From Trichobilharzia szidati (lineage: Eukaryota; Platyhelminthes; Trematoda; Strigeidida; Schistosomatidae), in NCBI GenBank assembly GCA_944472155.2, contig OX235277.1:38202804-38266803 (forward strand): DNA of 64,000 nucleotides. Direction: 5' to 3'. This document shows, one piece after another, positions 46,182-59,176 of the stretch. The notes below the pieces were generated by a model. It worked only from the letters and a program-made list of their open reading frames with translations, did no database searches and was not told the origin of the DNA. How positions within the stretch are numbered: the stretch's first letter is position 1; every line of letters starts with the position of its first letter. The position numbers and the translations under genes are program-made.

Positions 46182-47007
46182 ATGCGTGCCCTTATAAGGT
46201 TACGTTTGCAATTTCAGGAGGATAGTGTCTTTCAGTGTTGCCTGGGGAGAAGTTGTTCCTGTGGTGGTGTAATGACTCTAAAAAGCTATACTAGGTCACC
46301 TGATGGTTTTGTACATCGTTGTGGAATATGCTGGAAGCGAGTTAGTATTAGAGAGGGTAATATTTCGTAGGAAATTTTTTGCTGGGTCGCATCTCTCCCT
46401 AACCCAGATTTTGTATATTTGCAATTACTGGGTACTGAAAAAGCCTGTGAGAGCCTCTGCTGCCGAGACGGAGAACAGCCTCGTCACAACAGTTCAGTGG
46501 TACCAGCACTGCAGAGACATTGCCTCATGGAAAATGGACAGAATTACTTCGTTGTTAGGCGGCGACGACGTAGTAGTCCATGTGGATGAGACAGTGTTGG
46601 TGAAGAAGAAATATAACCGCTGTCATCAGAGAGCGAACAACATTTGGGTCATAGGTTTATATGACACGTCCCTCCGAGAAAGGATTTGTTGAAGGAAGGC
46701 GACTACTCTGGTACCTATCATAAAGCGACTCGTGAAACCGGGATCAATTGTACATACCGACGAGTGGAAAGGCTATGATTCATTGTCATCCCTGAGATAC
46801 AGTCATCACAGAGTGAACCACTCCAGCGATTTCGTGGATCCAATTACAGGGACTCATACAAATTCCATTGAAGGATTTTGGGGTCGATTGAAAAATAGAA
46901 TAAGGGCTATAAATGGATCTCAAAAGGATCTGATTTATAGTCATTTAGATGAATATATGCATAGAATGTGGTGCGACTTCTCTATTGACAGTCCCATGCT
47001 GAAATAG
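46182..47007 (+). pseudogene. Merlin transposase, frameshifted
   Basis: It is an IS1595/ISXO2-like DDE transposase. The N-terminus has a zinc-ribbon-like CSCGG...CGICW, then KRVSIREG. After a frameshift near 46360 come LSLTQILYICNYW and the first catalytic Asp in VVHVDETVLVKKKYNR, then IWVIGLYD. A second frameshift near 46680-46700 precedes PGSIVHTDEWKGYDSL (second Asp), then HTNSIEGFWGRLKNRIRAI (catalytic Glu). Stop at 47005. All three DDE residues survive, but the reading frame is broken twice, so the copy cannot make an active enzyme alone. Confidence 0.85.
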
Positions 47008-47136
47008 GAAACGTTTCTTTCCCATGTTTGGGTAACATACCCATTGTAGCCGTTTTATCATTTTTTATGCATTTTTCTAAAAATATACGTTTCCGCTTAT
47101 CATAAACGCCTCTTTCATGTGATCGGTCCGTTCAAG

Positions 47137-47184
47137 GTCGTTTGCTGATTGGTTGTTACTGGTGTCGAAAGTTTAACTTTGCTC
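47137..47184 (-). repeat. Merlin right terminal inverted repeat
   Basis: The reverse complement starts GAGCAAAGTTAAAC. There are five mismatches to the left repeat. Confidence 0.9.
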
Positions 47185-47339
47185 GTTAACGATTTGGATT
47201 TGTCAGCATTATCAACATATGGATGAATATTCAGATGTCTACCACAGCTTGTGTTACACAGACAGACTATTTTGCAGACTGTTCTGACTGACTCTAATGT
47301 TAGATTGAACAAACAAACTGTAATTTATATAATAACTTA

Positions 47340-47395
47340 TCCATGCCTGTACAATTGGTATGTTCCTGCATAAACAGGAATAAATATATATATTA
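47340..47395 (+). repeat. LINE 3' tail
   Basis: TTCCTGCATAAACAGGAATAAAT followed by AT repeats; the same ending occurs at 53320-53375. Confidence 0.5.
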
Positions 47396-49640
47396 TATTG
47401 TTTGCCGTGTGGGTTTAGTTAATTCTCTTTCATGTGGGGTTTGATTATTCTACGATTCTGACATATTCCCCAAAGTGCCGCCGTGATCGTGTAAAGTATA
47501 CGTATGCATTAAATGCACTATTTCGTTGACTCCTACCACAATTGAGTATATACTCGATATTGAGAAGGTTTAGGAATTTGAGTTAGGCCGGTGGGAATTG
47601 TGGATTTATTTAGTTCCTCGTCACTATGGATAAAATATCACCGCATCGTTTTCAGAGAGTAGACTAGTTGATGAAATATAAATAATGTCCGAGGAACTCA
47701 TATCTTTCCATGTGATATTGTGGTAAGTTTTGCCCTTGTTTCCTTATATTTCATTTGTACGTCCGTTTTAGTCCGCTCACTGTATCAGGTTGACATCATA
47801 CGAACAACTCTTGTATGTTTTAGGGCTCTTGCCATGACTGCTACTTTTTTATCTCAAACTCTAAAAACACGCAAAACAAACGACACTTGTAGTTTCTAAG
47901 TTTATGCATTAAATAGGCCTATGATTTCTGATGCTCTTACATGGGAATTGGCACTAGTGTACCTTGCAGAGTCCCTTAGTGTGTCATTAAGTATCTTTTC
48001 AAAGGGGGCCAATGTGTTTGCTAGCGGCATTCCCGTAGGTAGTTTGTTCCATGTATGAGCACATCTAATCGAGTAAAACGTTTATCTGGAGGCTGCTTCA
48101 CATTGTTCTAAAGCCACTGTAGCTTTAGTGTGTCCAAGGTTGTATTCATTGCCATCTGAAAATCAAGTGTCATTAGTGGGGGATACACTTTGTGGTTTAG
48201 AAGCTTATAGAAATGTAACAAGTTTAGTCGCAGTCAACCTAGCTATAGTGTTTCAAGTCCTCGGATTTCGCACCTGATGGATTTGTTTTTACCGTTTCCT
48301 GTCCCAAATATTTCTAGCCTGAAGTGACTCTGCACTCCCTCCACTATTGGTTTATCCTCTATGCGTATACTACTAAATATGAATGAGCAGTAATCTAGGA
48401 GTGGGCACGCACAAACCTTGTACAGAATTATTGCGGATTCGTTTCTGTAGAATTCCCTGAGTAGGAAACCGATAAGCCTTTGTAATAAATCCTGCCAACC
48501 GACCTTACCTTCAGTTCATACTACCTACATTGAACTCTAACTATAGTGTTCTGATGAATCTTGCTCCACTGTTCACAAAACCTATTCTTTTTACTCTTTA
48601 AGGGTTTAACATCTTATAAACTAATCTGTTCATTAGGACGCATGCACACATATATAATATGTTCATAAATATGTATGTGGAGATCTATTGGAAGCACTCA
48701 CTAAGAAAGCTAGGGAAATGGAATGTGAGGTACGAACGTGTCTGGAATCAAGCAATATATTTGCTGTAGCCATAACAATCAGAGCCTAACATCATAAAAG
48801 GAGGGAGGGTGGCGCATGCTGATCAGTAGATATGGTGGTGGACACTAAGGTGAATCGCCCCATTCTGCAGGAACAGCAATATGCAATTTGATGGCTCGAG
48901 ATTTCTATGAGGGCTTGAATCTTTATCTTGAATAAGATAATAATGATCGCCTGGACAGATCATGCTTCTACCTTTAAACATATACCATTCGGTCAGCCTA
49001 TTGCTGAGATGCGACCACGTGAGCTCTGCACAGATTTATGGGGCATCTTATAAATTGACATGCTTTCCTTTGTCGTATCTTCGAATATCACTTAAGAATG
49101 CCTCATCTCATACATTTTCTAATAACGTCTTCACTTGCTCATTATATTCCACTAAACCTAACATTTTATAGCTCTTTATGAATTTGATTCGACTTATTTT
49201 ATTCCTATTCTCTATAGGGTACGGTTGTGCACCAAACACAAAAAGGTATGAAATTAAAACAACCGGCTTGCGGATAATTGTGTTAAACCAAAAGTGGACA
49301 ACATGATAGTAAAACCTATAGGGTAGCATTATACATTGCAAAGGAACTTTGTCAGCCTAGGGATTATATTTCCTTTTATGAATGCATATATTAATGATAC
49401 AGTGCATTTACCTATTTCATTACACTTTATTGATTCACCTTAGCATCTTTACTTTTCTAAAACAGCTTACTATCCCTTGTAAACGTTGTACTTACCTCAA
49501 TATTGGTTGGTTATCATATGCCTACAACTACGGGTTGAAAACGAAATGAAGTCGATTTTCCTGCGCAACCTGGAGGACTACTGTTTAATTCAATAATGAT
49601 ACGACATGGGTCAGACAAAGAGTGTATTTATACATATATG

Positions 49641-49835
49641 TGCGTCGGTGGCACAGTGGTTAGGAATCTCGCCGACCATACACATGGTCCGGGGTTCGAT
49701 CCCCCGCCGACGCACACCCGATATCTATGGTCGGCCTGCAAAATTTGGGCTACCGATATCACATGCTGAAAATTCCATACTTGTATCAAAACTACGGTGT
49801 GGAATCAAGCTGTAATCAAAAATAAAAATAAAATA
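49641..49835 (+). repeat. tRNA-derived SINE inside the CR1-like remnant
   Basis: Head GTCGGTGGCACAGTGG, B box GGGGTTCGATCCCC, same body as 10236-10425, tail AAAAATAAAAATAAAATA. It is one of the best-preserved copies. Confidence 0.85.
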
Positions 49836-49908
49836 TATCAAATATTTAGCTGTTCAAACATTACTAACTTGTAGACAATCTACTATTTGACATTGTATCA
49901 TACTTGGT

Positions 49909-49977
49909 CGTGCCTGTAAAAATGGCATGCATTTTCATGTAAATTTATGTTTATATGAAAATATAAATTATTATTAT
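49909..49977 (+). repeat. 69-bp repeat identical to 38900-38968
   Basis: The identity is exact and ends in ATT units. Confidence 0.7.
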
Positions 49978-52139
49978 TAATTTCGACACTTGTCTGGAGA
50001 TATGCTCTGAAAATGGTGGAGCATGTGAATATTTCAGTCCTAGGTCTGGTAAAGATTTCTTTCTGGGGACTTTATGGCCTTAAATTACTAGGTGAAGTTC
50101 TAGGTTGAAGCAGCCCATGCAAAGCCAGCCATACTTTTCGACAATAAACTCGAGTTTTCGGGCATCACACCATCCATCCATTTTTTACTGTTCTCGTGTA
50201 GAGTTCACAGTTGCACCAAGATCTGTGTTTGTGCATGTGTAGATCATCTTTAAGTCATTTGCATACAGTGCCGGTTTACCTGTGCTGAAGCATCCACATT
50301 TACCGTTGATGTATATTATGAAAGGGACAGGTCACAGTACGCTTTCCTGGATGACATCACTGCCAGTTGGTCTAGGCCTGGAGGTTATCAAGACAACTTT
50401 TATCGTCTGTTTTCTATCACAGAGAAATGGCTTCATCCACCTCTGAAGACGGTTGAGTATCCCTCGTGAGCATAACCTGCCGACTAGCAGACTATGTGGA
50501 ACTCAGTAGAGGGCTTTTCTTATATCAAAACAAAAGTTAATTACTAGTTCTCTCCTATCTTTTCCATAGATGACCTCGTTGAAAATGTCTATGTGACAAG
50601 TGACGCATGATCCTTTCTTTAGGAATCCGTGTTGTGACTGGTTGATGAGTTTATGTTTCAGAAGGTAATCTGACATTTGTTCTTTGATTACTTTCTTCAT
50701 GATCCTTGATATGATAGGCGTTATGTTGACAGGCCTATAACTGCATGCACTATTTTTGGCTCCTGCTTAATACTTAGGCAATATACATGTGTTTTTCCAA
50801 ATTTTAGGGTAGATCCCAGTCACCAATGAGAGGGTAAACATTCTAAATAATAATAGCATTATATCCATGCTGCCGTTTTTGTGTATGATAGATGGTATAT
50901 CGTCTACCCCACAACTACCATTAGCTTTTAATGTCTTTCCCTCTGAGGCTATATTTTGTATATTAAAGTTGGTGTCACCTAACTTGTAGCTATTTTCTCA
51001 GGTTTTGTCGAAAATTAGGGTTGGGTGCGCTTTGGTGTCATTGGAGAACAGCTAGCTGAGGAGTCCAGTGAAAATCCGGGGATCAACATAAAATACGCCT
51101 CCATGTCCCAAGTGGCTAATATTATGGTCTTTACTGAATTTTAGTCATTTTTGAAAAATCCTGCAGAGCTCCTGAGTTTTAGAAGTGTCCCGAAGGGCTT
51201 TCCTCGAGTTGTGACCTCATTTTATGTCTCTCCTTAAGATTTTTAAGAGTTTCATGTATATGATGTAATGCATTCAATTCGCTCAACACATGAAATTTCT
51301 TTTTCAGTTGCCTTAGTTTTAATCGCTTTTTGCTATCTGTAAAGTGTTGGTGTCTCTAGAGCAGACTTTAGGAGTTTAACTGTGTCTCTTACCGAACCAA
51401 CTGTCTTGCGCGAGATATTAAGTATTACTTCCGAATAACCATTGGTCAAGTATTCATTTTATTCAGAGCTTCCCAATAGCGCTGGTAGGAATCGCTAGTT
51501 GGCATTTCTATTATCCCTAAATTGACAGTAAACTGGGGAATTTTTAGGTGTGTGTTTGGTTGTTAGTTGAAGAGGTAAAGCGCAGTATAGGATGTTGTGA
51601 GCACTGTTATCGAGTTTACCCCCCGCGTCTATCTAGACTGGCTCTATTTTGTGGTGGGGGATTCAACTAAGGATCTTAAGACAATAATTTTGTTCCCAAA
51701 ATAACTTTTCACGTTGAGTACTAGTTACGTGCTCGTCAAAAACTGTGCTTACGTAGTCCATATATGGACCGAGTAAGTAGTTGTAATTTTTTAAAACTGA
51801 AAAATGCTTTAACTTATGAAGAGGACGTCTTTTGGCACTTTTATCGTGACTTGTGTATTCTTATCAACGTCAGGTCTTGTGAACTTCGTTGACTACGGTC
51901 AACTATGGGTAAGCCTTCACTGCGTATTGTGATTTTACACATCGGTAGAGCTTACAAATTGGAGTCCCCCGTGCACAATACACCAAGGATAAAATATCAT
52001 GATCATTGTTCAATGCCCTTAATTCAACTTTTGTGTCACGTCTTAGCATGATTTGTTATATGTAGTCTGTTTTTTGTAAAAGTGTTGCTCTAGTTTCATA
52101 CCTGTCACCATTAACTCTCACTGATTAGTTACGGTTAAT

Positions 52140-53380
52140 CATATAGAAAAGCCACGAATTCAGTCACCTGTTAACCTGATGACTGAAGGCGCATATCTGC
52201 TTTCCACAGCAAGCAACACACCTTCCACTTAATGTGGCAGTGGGTCACGCACATGGCCAGTAGGTTGCGAGCGCCGAGCTGGTCGGTGCTGACCAAACAA
52301 CTGGTGGGGGTGTCAACTCTTATGAACCCGTAGCACTAGTGTCGGGTTCCTCTTGGAAATGAAAAAGGCACAGCCCATTGCACATGCAGTTATTAATCAC
52401 AGGCAATGTTAGTAAAAATACAGGCCAAATATTAACTCCTACCCATGTCCTCAACCTACCAATAATACAACACATTATTCACCAAAAGGAGCGGATAATA
52501 ACTAGATGGAAATAGGCGAACATGGTATTGACAATACCTGTAAGACAGATATGTCATGTCATGTAGCATCAGTGGATGCTGAACCACACTTTAACCTAAT
52601 TAACGAGCCTTAATACTTCAAACATTACTTCACCTATCAACCTAACCTAATCCTTATTAATGCTAGATCTATCCGAAAGAAATTACCCATGTTCAGGGCG
52701 CCCACGCTGGTGTATAAACCCTCTATAATTAATACTGCTGAATCTTGACGTCGATCTTGTATACCAGGTGAATAAATAAGTGTCGACGAGTATACATACT
52801 TTCGATGTGACAGAGAGAGTGGTAAGGGAGGAGGCTGTCTTATTTACTTCCTGAACAAAACTTACCGTATTACATCTAGAAAACAGGGAACCCAACAACA
52901 AGCACTAGAAGCTGGTGAAGTAAAACAAATCCGCCTAACTATGGCTGATATTCGTCCGCAAGGAGAACAGTTCACTTCTGATGTGGCCTTACGATGACAA
53001 TGCTGAGAAAATGATACATATATTACTCATTTTAAATTAATACACCATGTAACATCCGATGCCACACACAGCGAAGTTATATGAGAGAATTTACTTTAAG
53101 CTTTATCCTTTCCCAAGCATTTGTGGTCCGTCCAACAGAGACTTGAGTTTTTGTTAATGAGGAGACAGAATTCCCGTACGTCTTACTGTGCTCCACTAGA
53201 TGACTGGCTAGCAGATTGTTCCCACAAAATGAAGTCAAAGATAACAGCAACCATGCAAATTCAACATAAACCAAATTTATTTTATTTAAATGACACTTAC
53301 AGATGACAGTACGATGGTGTGTTCTCGCATGGACAGGAATAAATATATTATCATCATTAATACTATTATTGTCTGTGTAA
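52140..53380 (+). mobile_element. CR1-like LINE, 5' endonuclease part joined to 3' tail
   Basis: 52645-52985 encodes, with breaks, LILINARSIRKKLPMF, NTAESW, then DEYTYFRCDRESGKGGGCLI and YFLNKTYRITS. These match the start of the apurinic endonuclease domain of CR1/Jockey ORF2 (NARSLRNK...TETWL...YxxxRxDR..RGGGVLIY). 52150-52640 is probable leader sequence. No RT follows; a LINE-like tail GGACAGGAATAAATATATTA occurs at 53333-53352, suggesting internal deletion. Confidence 0.6.
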
Positions 53381-54129
53381 TGATCTTGTGGGGTGTCTAC
53401 AACACAGAACGTACGATAAACTCCATGGTTGCTCAGAGGTGGTTAGCGATCAAGAAACACCAAAGGATGAGTGGAATAACCAGGCAGGAACTTAACTTTC
53501 CACATGATGTGCAAGGTTCTCTTTCTTTACTGAAAAGTATTAAATGTTGAATGTTCTTCCACATATCTGACTAGGTTTCCCTGCTTCACTTGCCCATCGG
53601 CGTTGAAGATGTGCTAAAGTAAAGCCAAGGACAAGCTTTGTTAGATCCTGTAGGAAACGAAATGTTAAGAAATCTTTTCAAACAGAGCCTACCGGGAAAA
53701 TTACATGGACCCTCGAGAAACGTGCTAAGAATGCAGATATAGTCAATAACCGGTGCGCTTTCATGACAAGTCCCTGAGGTGGGCAACGGTCAGTAAGCCG
53801 AAACAAAGCTGGGGCATTAGGCATTTTACTTGGTTGGTGATTCAGTGGTACATGCAGAAACTGAGATCACTGGTGGTACGACTGTCGTGCACAGTCACCA
53901 AAAACAAAAAGTAGGCGTGATGTAAATAAAGGATATTGATTTCCTCGAATGACTAGACAGACTTTGCCTCCAAGAAACCAATTAGTTAGGCTGCTTGAAC
54001 GACATCGGGCTCGTTTCTGACCGCCATTGACCAAAAATAACACTCACGTTCGTTGCATGGTCACCTATCCTGCTAGGTCTGAGCTTTAGCCACATCGCCT
54101 GCAGATTCTTTAGCCTGGCTCATCTGTTC
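53381..54129. other. No gene recognised
   Basis: Open frames are short and match nothing that I recognise. Confidence 0.4.
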
Positions 54130-54245
54130 GGTGGCGAGACTGTTGTAAACATCACCTCAGGTAGAGAAGATAGGATGTAACCATTAGCGCTGTTCAAGAA
54201 TGTATTTTTAAACAGTGGTATGAGGATAGTGCAGACATAGAGAAT
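54130..54245 (+). mobile_element. Small LINE RT scrap
   Basis: AAACATCACCTCAGGTAGAG matches 16080-16099 of the RT at 15797 except for one base. About 60 bp show similarity. Confidence 0.4.
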
Positions 54246-54359
54246 CACAACATGGAGCACATCTGCGCTGTGTTCCTTGAAAACCCAATTATCCGCAATT
54301 TGATCCAGTCAGAACAATTAAAAAGCTGACTACTGAAAGCTTAGATTCGATTGGTTGGA

Positions 54360-54815
54360 AGAGCTTCTTTGATTACTGACATGTAGTCACATGATGTCTG
54401 CCTTTGTTTTTGACAGTCTGATATATTTCGCTATGTGTATGTTGATCAATATTTCACTACAACACACAATATGCTTTGTCTGTATATTAACTAAATAAAC
54501 AATGTATGACCTTTTTGTCACATGACATTACAACCAATCAGAATCCAATGATGATAAGAAAAACTACTGTTTGTCTTATTGGTTCATGTATATTAGTCAT
54601 TTTCATATATACTTTTGTATTGTACAGTTGATTCACCTTTTTCACTCTCTTTCACACCCTTTATGCTGTTTGGTACTTTCACTCACACTTTGTGTAACAG
54701 TTTTTCCCTTGTGGAAAATACACGTATCATCTTGAACGTGCTGGTCTTCTGATTTTCCTTCTTCACGTCTAATATCGGCAACGACCCGATAACTTATTGA
54801 CGACGAGTACATAAC
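54360..54815 (+). repeat. Possible solo LTR of a retrovirus-like element
   Basis: It contains an AATAAA signal at 54494. It ends in an acute transition CGATAACTTATTGACGACGAG, like the LTR/primer-site border of schistosome Gypsy/BEL elements. No internal coding region follows and no paired LTR was found. Confidence 0.3.
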
Positions 54816-56290
54816 AATTACCTATATACCTAAAACTATCTCTGTGTGTGATTAAATAGAGTGATCTCATCTGAAAAGTGACGCAAGTGCCAAGTGAGAT
54901 CTCTTATAAACCCCATAATAATCGACGACCGCGTTACATCTGGAAATGTGCTGCCAATCACTAATAACTTATGCACTATATTTCCTTTCCATATAAATCA
55001 GATAATATTGACTCTCATCTTGGTCTGCTGAATATCTTTGGTTGAATTCATGCTTGTTAACCTCAAGATACTTGTTCAGCTATTAAGTTCTTTGTTTGGA
55101 AACCGGTAAACTCAAAACTGAAGGTTTGGAATATAATAATAATAAATTCTCATTTTTGTACATGAGAGTTTACAGGCATCATCAATTCGATAAATTACAC
55201 ATACGATTAGTAAGTATAGTTAGTAGTGATAATATAATAAGGTACATATCTATTCCTACAAATGTAGGACACATAAGTTGTATAGGCATGGATAAGTATT
55301 ATTTAAGTTACATATTTAAATTACATGATTTACGGTTAAATAACATGGTTGCTGTCATTTTATCTTTAGTTTGTTGGAAAAATCTGATAACTAGTAATCC
55401 AATGGAACACATCAAGAAATATAGAGATATTGACTTCGCATTAAAAAAATAAAACCCATGTATGCGTTGGATGGATTACAGATACTTGGGAAAATAAATA
55501 AAGCTTGAAGTCAATTTCCTCATCGAACAACAGAATGCGTCTTATAATGATATATTCTCACTTTATGCACATGAGGGACTCCAGTTGACTCCAGTTGAAT
55601 ATAATTAACTGATGTCTTTCTTAAAAACAACAATTTGGAAACGCAAACAGCACTCTTGTTTTTAACTGTACTCCATTTAGAACTATCTGGTTATTTGGTT
55701 TGTGTGTTTTGCTAAAGTCTACAAGTCTCCATCTTCTGTATATGTTACGGCTACAAAGAAACGAGAGTTAAAGACAACTATTCAGGCTTGTCTTCAGGGA
55801 GGCGCACCAAGAATGTTGGTTCCTAAAAATCCCTGAACACTAATTCTGGTGGTGTGGAGGGAAGTAGAAGATCAAGCAGATCTCCTAATCCATGAGAAAA
55901 GTCTGAAAGAAACAAGATACTCCACGGAACTACTACGTATTTCTAAGCGTTCAGTTGAAATAGAGACACCAAGCCGGTGACAAACTCACTAATCGGAAGT
56001 ATCGCTTGTCCACTACAAAAACCTGTATAACAGCCAACCAACCTCTCAGCCCTCAACCTAAGCGGAAGCACATCAGAGACAAGATGTATAAGTGATTACA
56101 TTTACACAATGACGTTTAATTCAAAATATTACCATGGACATGTCAGTTAGTTGGTTATTGTGATCAGTAAAACATTTAGCGTAAATTTACACGAGCCAAC
56201 TCCGAATGATTTGTTTCCAGACTGGATGTTGACCATCGAAACACCTTCCACGCTGTCATTCAATCGGACCCTCGGTAAATTCTCTTTCCT
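54816..56290. other. Weak repeats only
   Basis: 55144-55185 shares TCTCA(N)TTTTGT(N)CATGAG...TACAGGCATCATCAAT with 45475-45520, and part of this recurs at 55548. An open stretch at 55096-55452 contains this motif and is probably repeat-derived, not a gene. Confidence 0.35.
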
Positions 56291-56294
56291 CGGT

Positions 56295-56800
56295 CGTTAA
56301 TCGCGAGCACAGACGGAGTATCTTCTGCAGAAGTACCCATATTGTTTTCTGTTAATGCGATGGTGATAGCAACATGGAGCTATGACGCATTCGCCGCACA
56401 AACCCCATGACAAGTTCATCAGGGATTTCCTTCTTCTCCTCCTCCAGTGGTGTCGTGTAATGTGCAAAATGGAAGTTCTGCACGGTTTCCGGCTTAGCCT
56501 CTCTTCCGTCTTCGGCAAAGCTCTTCAGGTATCGTAAAATCTTTCTCGCTGGCAGTTGGACTAAGAGTGGTAACGTGGCATCCACATGTACTGTATGCCG
56601 TTTCTCTTACAGAATTACTGGAACACTTGCGAGGTGAATGAATTGCTGCTTTCTGATACAACGCATTAGAGTATGCCATGACATGCAAATATTCTTCCTA
56701 GAACTGCTATTGTTCGGCTGCTGGAAGGTTGGATCACTGGCGTTACCTCCGCCGCTTTGAATAGTGTTCTCCAGAGCCGAATTGTGCACACTATCTGTCA
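56295..56800 (-). other. Possibly decayed coding stretch, unrecognised
   Basis: Several overlapping minus-strand frames contain protein-like text: LLVQLPARKILRYLKSF with ETVQNFHFAHYTTPLEEEKK, and QSGGGNASDPTFQQPNNSSS. This suggests a frameshifted relic. I do not recognise the family. Confidence 0.3.
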
Positions 56801-59176
56801 TCCCAGTAAAGTTAACATGTAGTCGGTTGAGATGGGGGCCATACTAGCAGTGGATCATAGGATGGACTATTAGCATAATACACATTAACACGATATACTT
56901 TCAGGAAAGAGGTCGACTCATCCAGAAAAGTACTTCCGCCTAGTGAAGACTGGATATAATCCATGTTCGGCATAATCTTTTATTCCACAAACGTGTCTAA
57001 CACTCACATACAACCCCCTCAATAATTTTGACTACGTACACAATGGTAACTCCTTATAACTTGCAAATAACTTTAGACATCACAAATATTGACCAGTTTC
57101 GCCCAATTGGACTAACCCCAAATATTTGAATGCTGAAAGGGGCCATTTAATAACGGTCCTTCAGATATTCGGGGGACTCAAATATCAAGTGTGATATACT
57201 ACATTTCACGCTTATGTACCCGAAGGAAAGAACACCAAAGTTGTTTTCAAATTTAACCAGTAATATTATTTCTCTGGTCCGAACCTTCAGAGAAACTTCA
57301 ATCTCTCGAAACTGGTGCAATTAGTCAGGACGAGTAGTTTTGTACTGTGAAATGGCTATAGCAGAAATAAAGATTTCAGTCCTTAAACTTTGGCTACACT
57401 TACTTGAAAGGCAAGTAAACAACAGCTTACTCGAGGTTACTCGCACTGTGGAGTTGCATCATCAGACCGCTTGTTAGCCTATTTTTGAGCGTGACAGACA
57501 ACTGACTATCTCACAGCTGAAATTCAGCATTGTATCTTCTGAAAGACACTGTGCTGGTTTAGAAAGTGGCTCTTCTATCAAAATAATTGTTCAAATTATG
57601 GCTTGTAATACTGTGGAATAATAGTGGTAATTTTTCTCTTTTCGAAGGTACTGCCTAAAACGAAGGCACTGATACAGTGCTGCTATCCTCTACTTATTTG
57701 GAATATTGCTAGCTCACCTGGTGAATAATGGAACCACCTCTATCATGAAATCTGCTGACAAGTGCAAAGTTGGTCTCATATACAACTGGAAATGTCACAA
57801 TTACGGTGTACTTACCGGTGACTTTGAAGTTTTATCGACTTTCAAACACTTCATGAATCATTCACTTATAATTATCTTTCATTCTGCATCTCTTATGTTT
57901 CACGTCCGCGCATGAACAAAAATGCTACTTACCTTCCACAATTAACGCAATCATTTATAATTCCCGCGTGCAATTGACATACCGTATATTTTCAATTACA
58001 GTTTAGATTTGACGCTATATCTTGCGACTTATTCGGTCGAAAGCAGATTTCGAAAATTATCTATTTCCTTAGTTGTACATTTCTTTTAAAATGTTTCTCT
58101 CACATTAACCAGTATTCAATCTATTTCTAGATTAACAAATCATATTATATATTCTATAAATTCTTATTAGTGTGCATATGTTTATGCGTGTAAAAATGGC
58201 TGGTTTCCGTTCCAGAAATAAAAATTTATTGTTATTACTTCTGAACCTTTAGTTTCGATGTTAGAGGCGAAGGCAAGTGGGGGGGGGGCGCCAAACACAC
58301 GGAAGGGGGTTCATCATTCAGCAGATGAAGGAGGCTGTACAGATCAAAAAGATGTGGTTCATACTTGGTTACTCATCTAACCCTACTGAATTCCTCAATT
58401 ACTTACGACATCTGAGTGGCCGTAGCACACTGTCTTGGGGGTTCTACACGAGGATATAGCGTCTGTGTTTTGATAGTGATGTAATGGTTTTGAACTTTTG
58501 TGTATTTCTGAGTAGTCCACTGGTCTCTGGTGGGTCCAATGGGCGATGTCACGTCAATTAAATATGGTGTGAACTCTGTTATCGTGTTAATATGATGGGG
58601 CTGTCGTGAGTGGAGTAATCATTTTCACCTATTAGTCCTCCGTTAAGGTTGAAAAAGTTGGTATTATTAATACCTGTAGTGGCAGTGAAAGACCTTTAAA
58701 AAGTCACACAAGCAGATAAACAGACAAATATTACCATCATTTTTTGACGTACAATATAAGTATACAATCCCGCTGTTTTATATTTGTGTGTCCATACATG
58801 TTTGTAATGTTGCATTGCTTCCTTGGTTTTACTTAATGATGCACATCACCACTCACATTATTCCTCCGGGCAATCCTGAAGTCTTACTTAAAAAAGGCCT
58901 AGAGCCTAATACAACTCCACCACAGCTCCAGGCCACCCCTATGCCCGAATAAAAATTTAGGAATTCTGCTGAAGTCTTTCGTATCTAACAGACATACCAG
59001 TGGTCTGAAAACTCAGATATCGAACCTTTGCTTATCAGCCAATAGTGAAAAACTGATGTAACTCGTATGAAAATGTGTAGTAATGAGAATTCGACTGTTC
59101 GGTGACAAGCCACTAAATTGATACACTATTGGAGGTAGTGACTTCTGAAGTGAAGAAAAACGGCATTTTGTTTTAG
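56801..59176. other. No gene recognised
   Basis: 58190-58240 (TGTAAAAATGGCTGGTTTCC, AATAAAAATTTATTGTTATT) looks like a LINE 3' end. A run of nine G lies at 58280-58288. Confidence 0.4.

Larger units (their letters stand above)
46071..47184 (+). mobile_element. Merlin-superfamily DNA transposon
   Basis: Terminal inverted repeats at 46071-46118 and 47137-47184 match at 43 of 48 positions (inner core AGACACCAGTAAC / CGACACCAGTAAC). They enclose a frameshifted IS1016/ISXO2-like DDE transposase. At 1.1 kb it is near full length. Flanking 8-mers (46063-46070, 47185-47192) do not match, so no target-site duplication is visible. Confidence 0.85.
47930..51650 (-). mobile_element. CR1-like LINE, decayed RT
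   Basis: On the minus strand, in order: NYRPVN-like GLSTSRLYHIKDHEE and MKKVIKEQMSDYLLKHKLIN, QSQHGFLKKGSCVTCHIDIF (50700-50510), then VIQESVL..PVPFIIYINGK and the catalytic box remnant LYANDLKMIYT (about 50250). Further down is a C-terminal SYMEQTTYGNAASKHIG near 48000-48060, like the FxxRxVNxWNxLP end of CR1/Jockey-type proteins. Many stops and frameshifts. It is probably a SR1/CR1-type element. Confidence 0.65.

Noticed and set aside
55096..55452. 119-codon open frame as a host gene
   Set aside because: Its start overlaps a motif repeated at 45480 and 55560; composition is AT-driven, no domain is visible and no splice support was seen.
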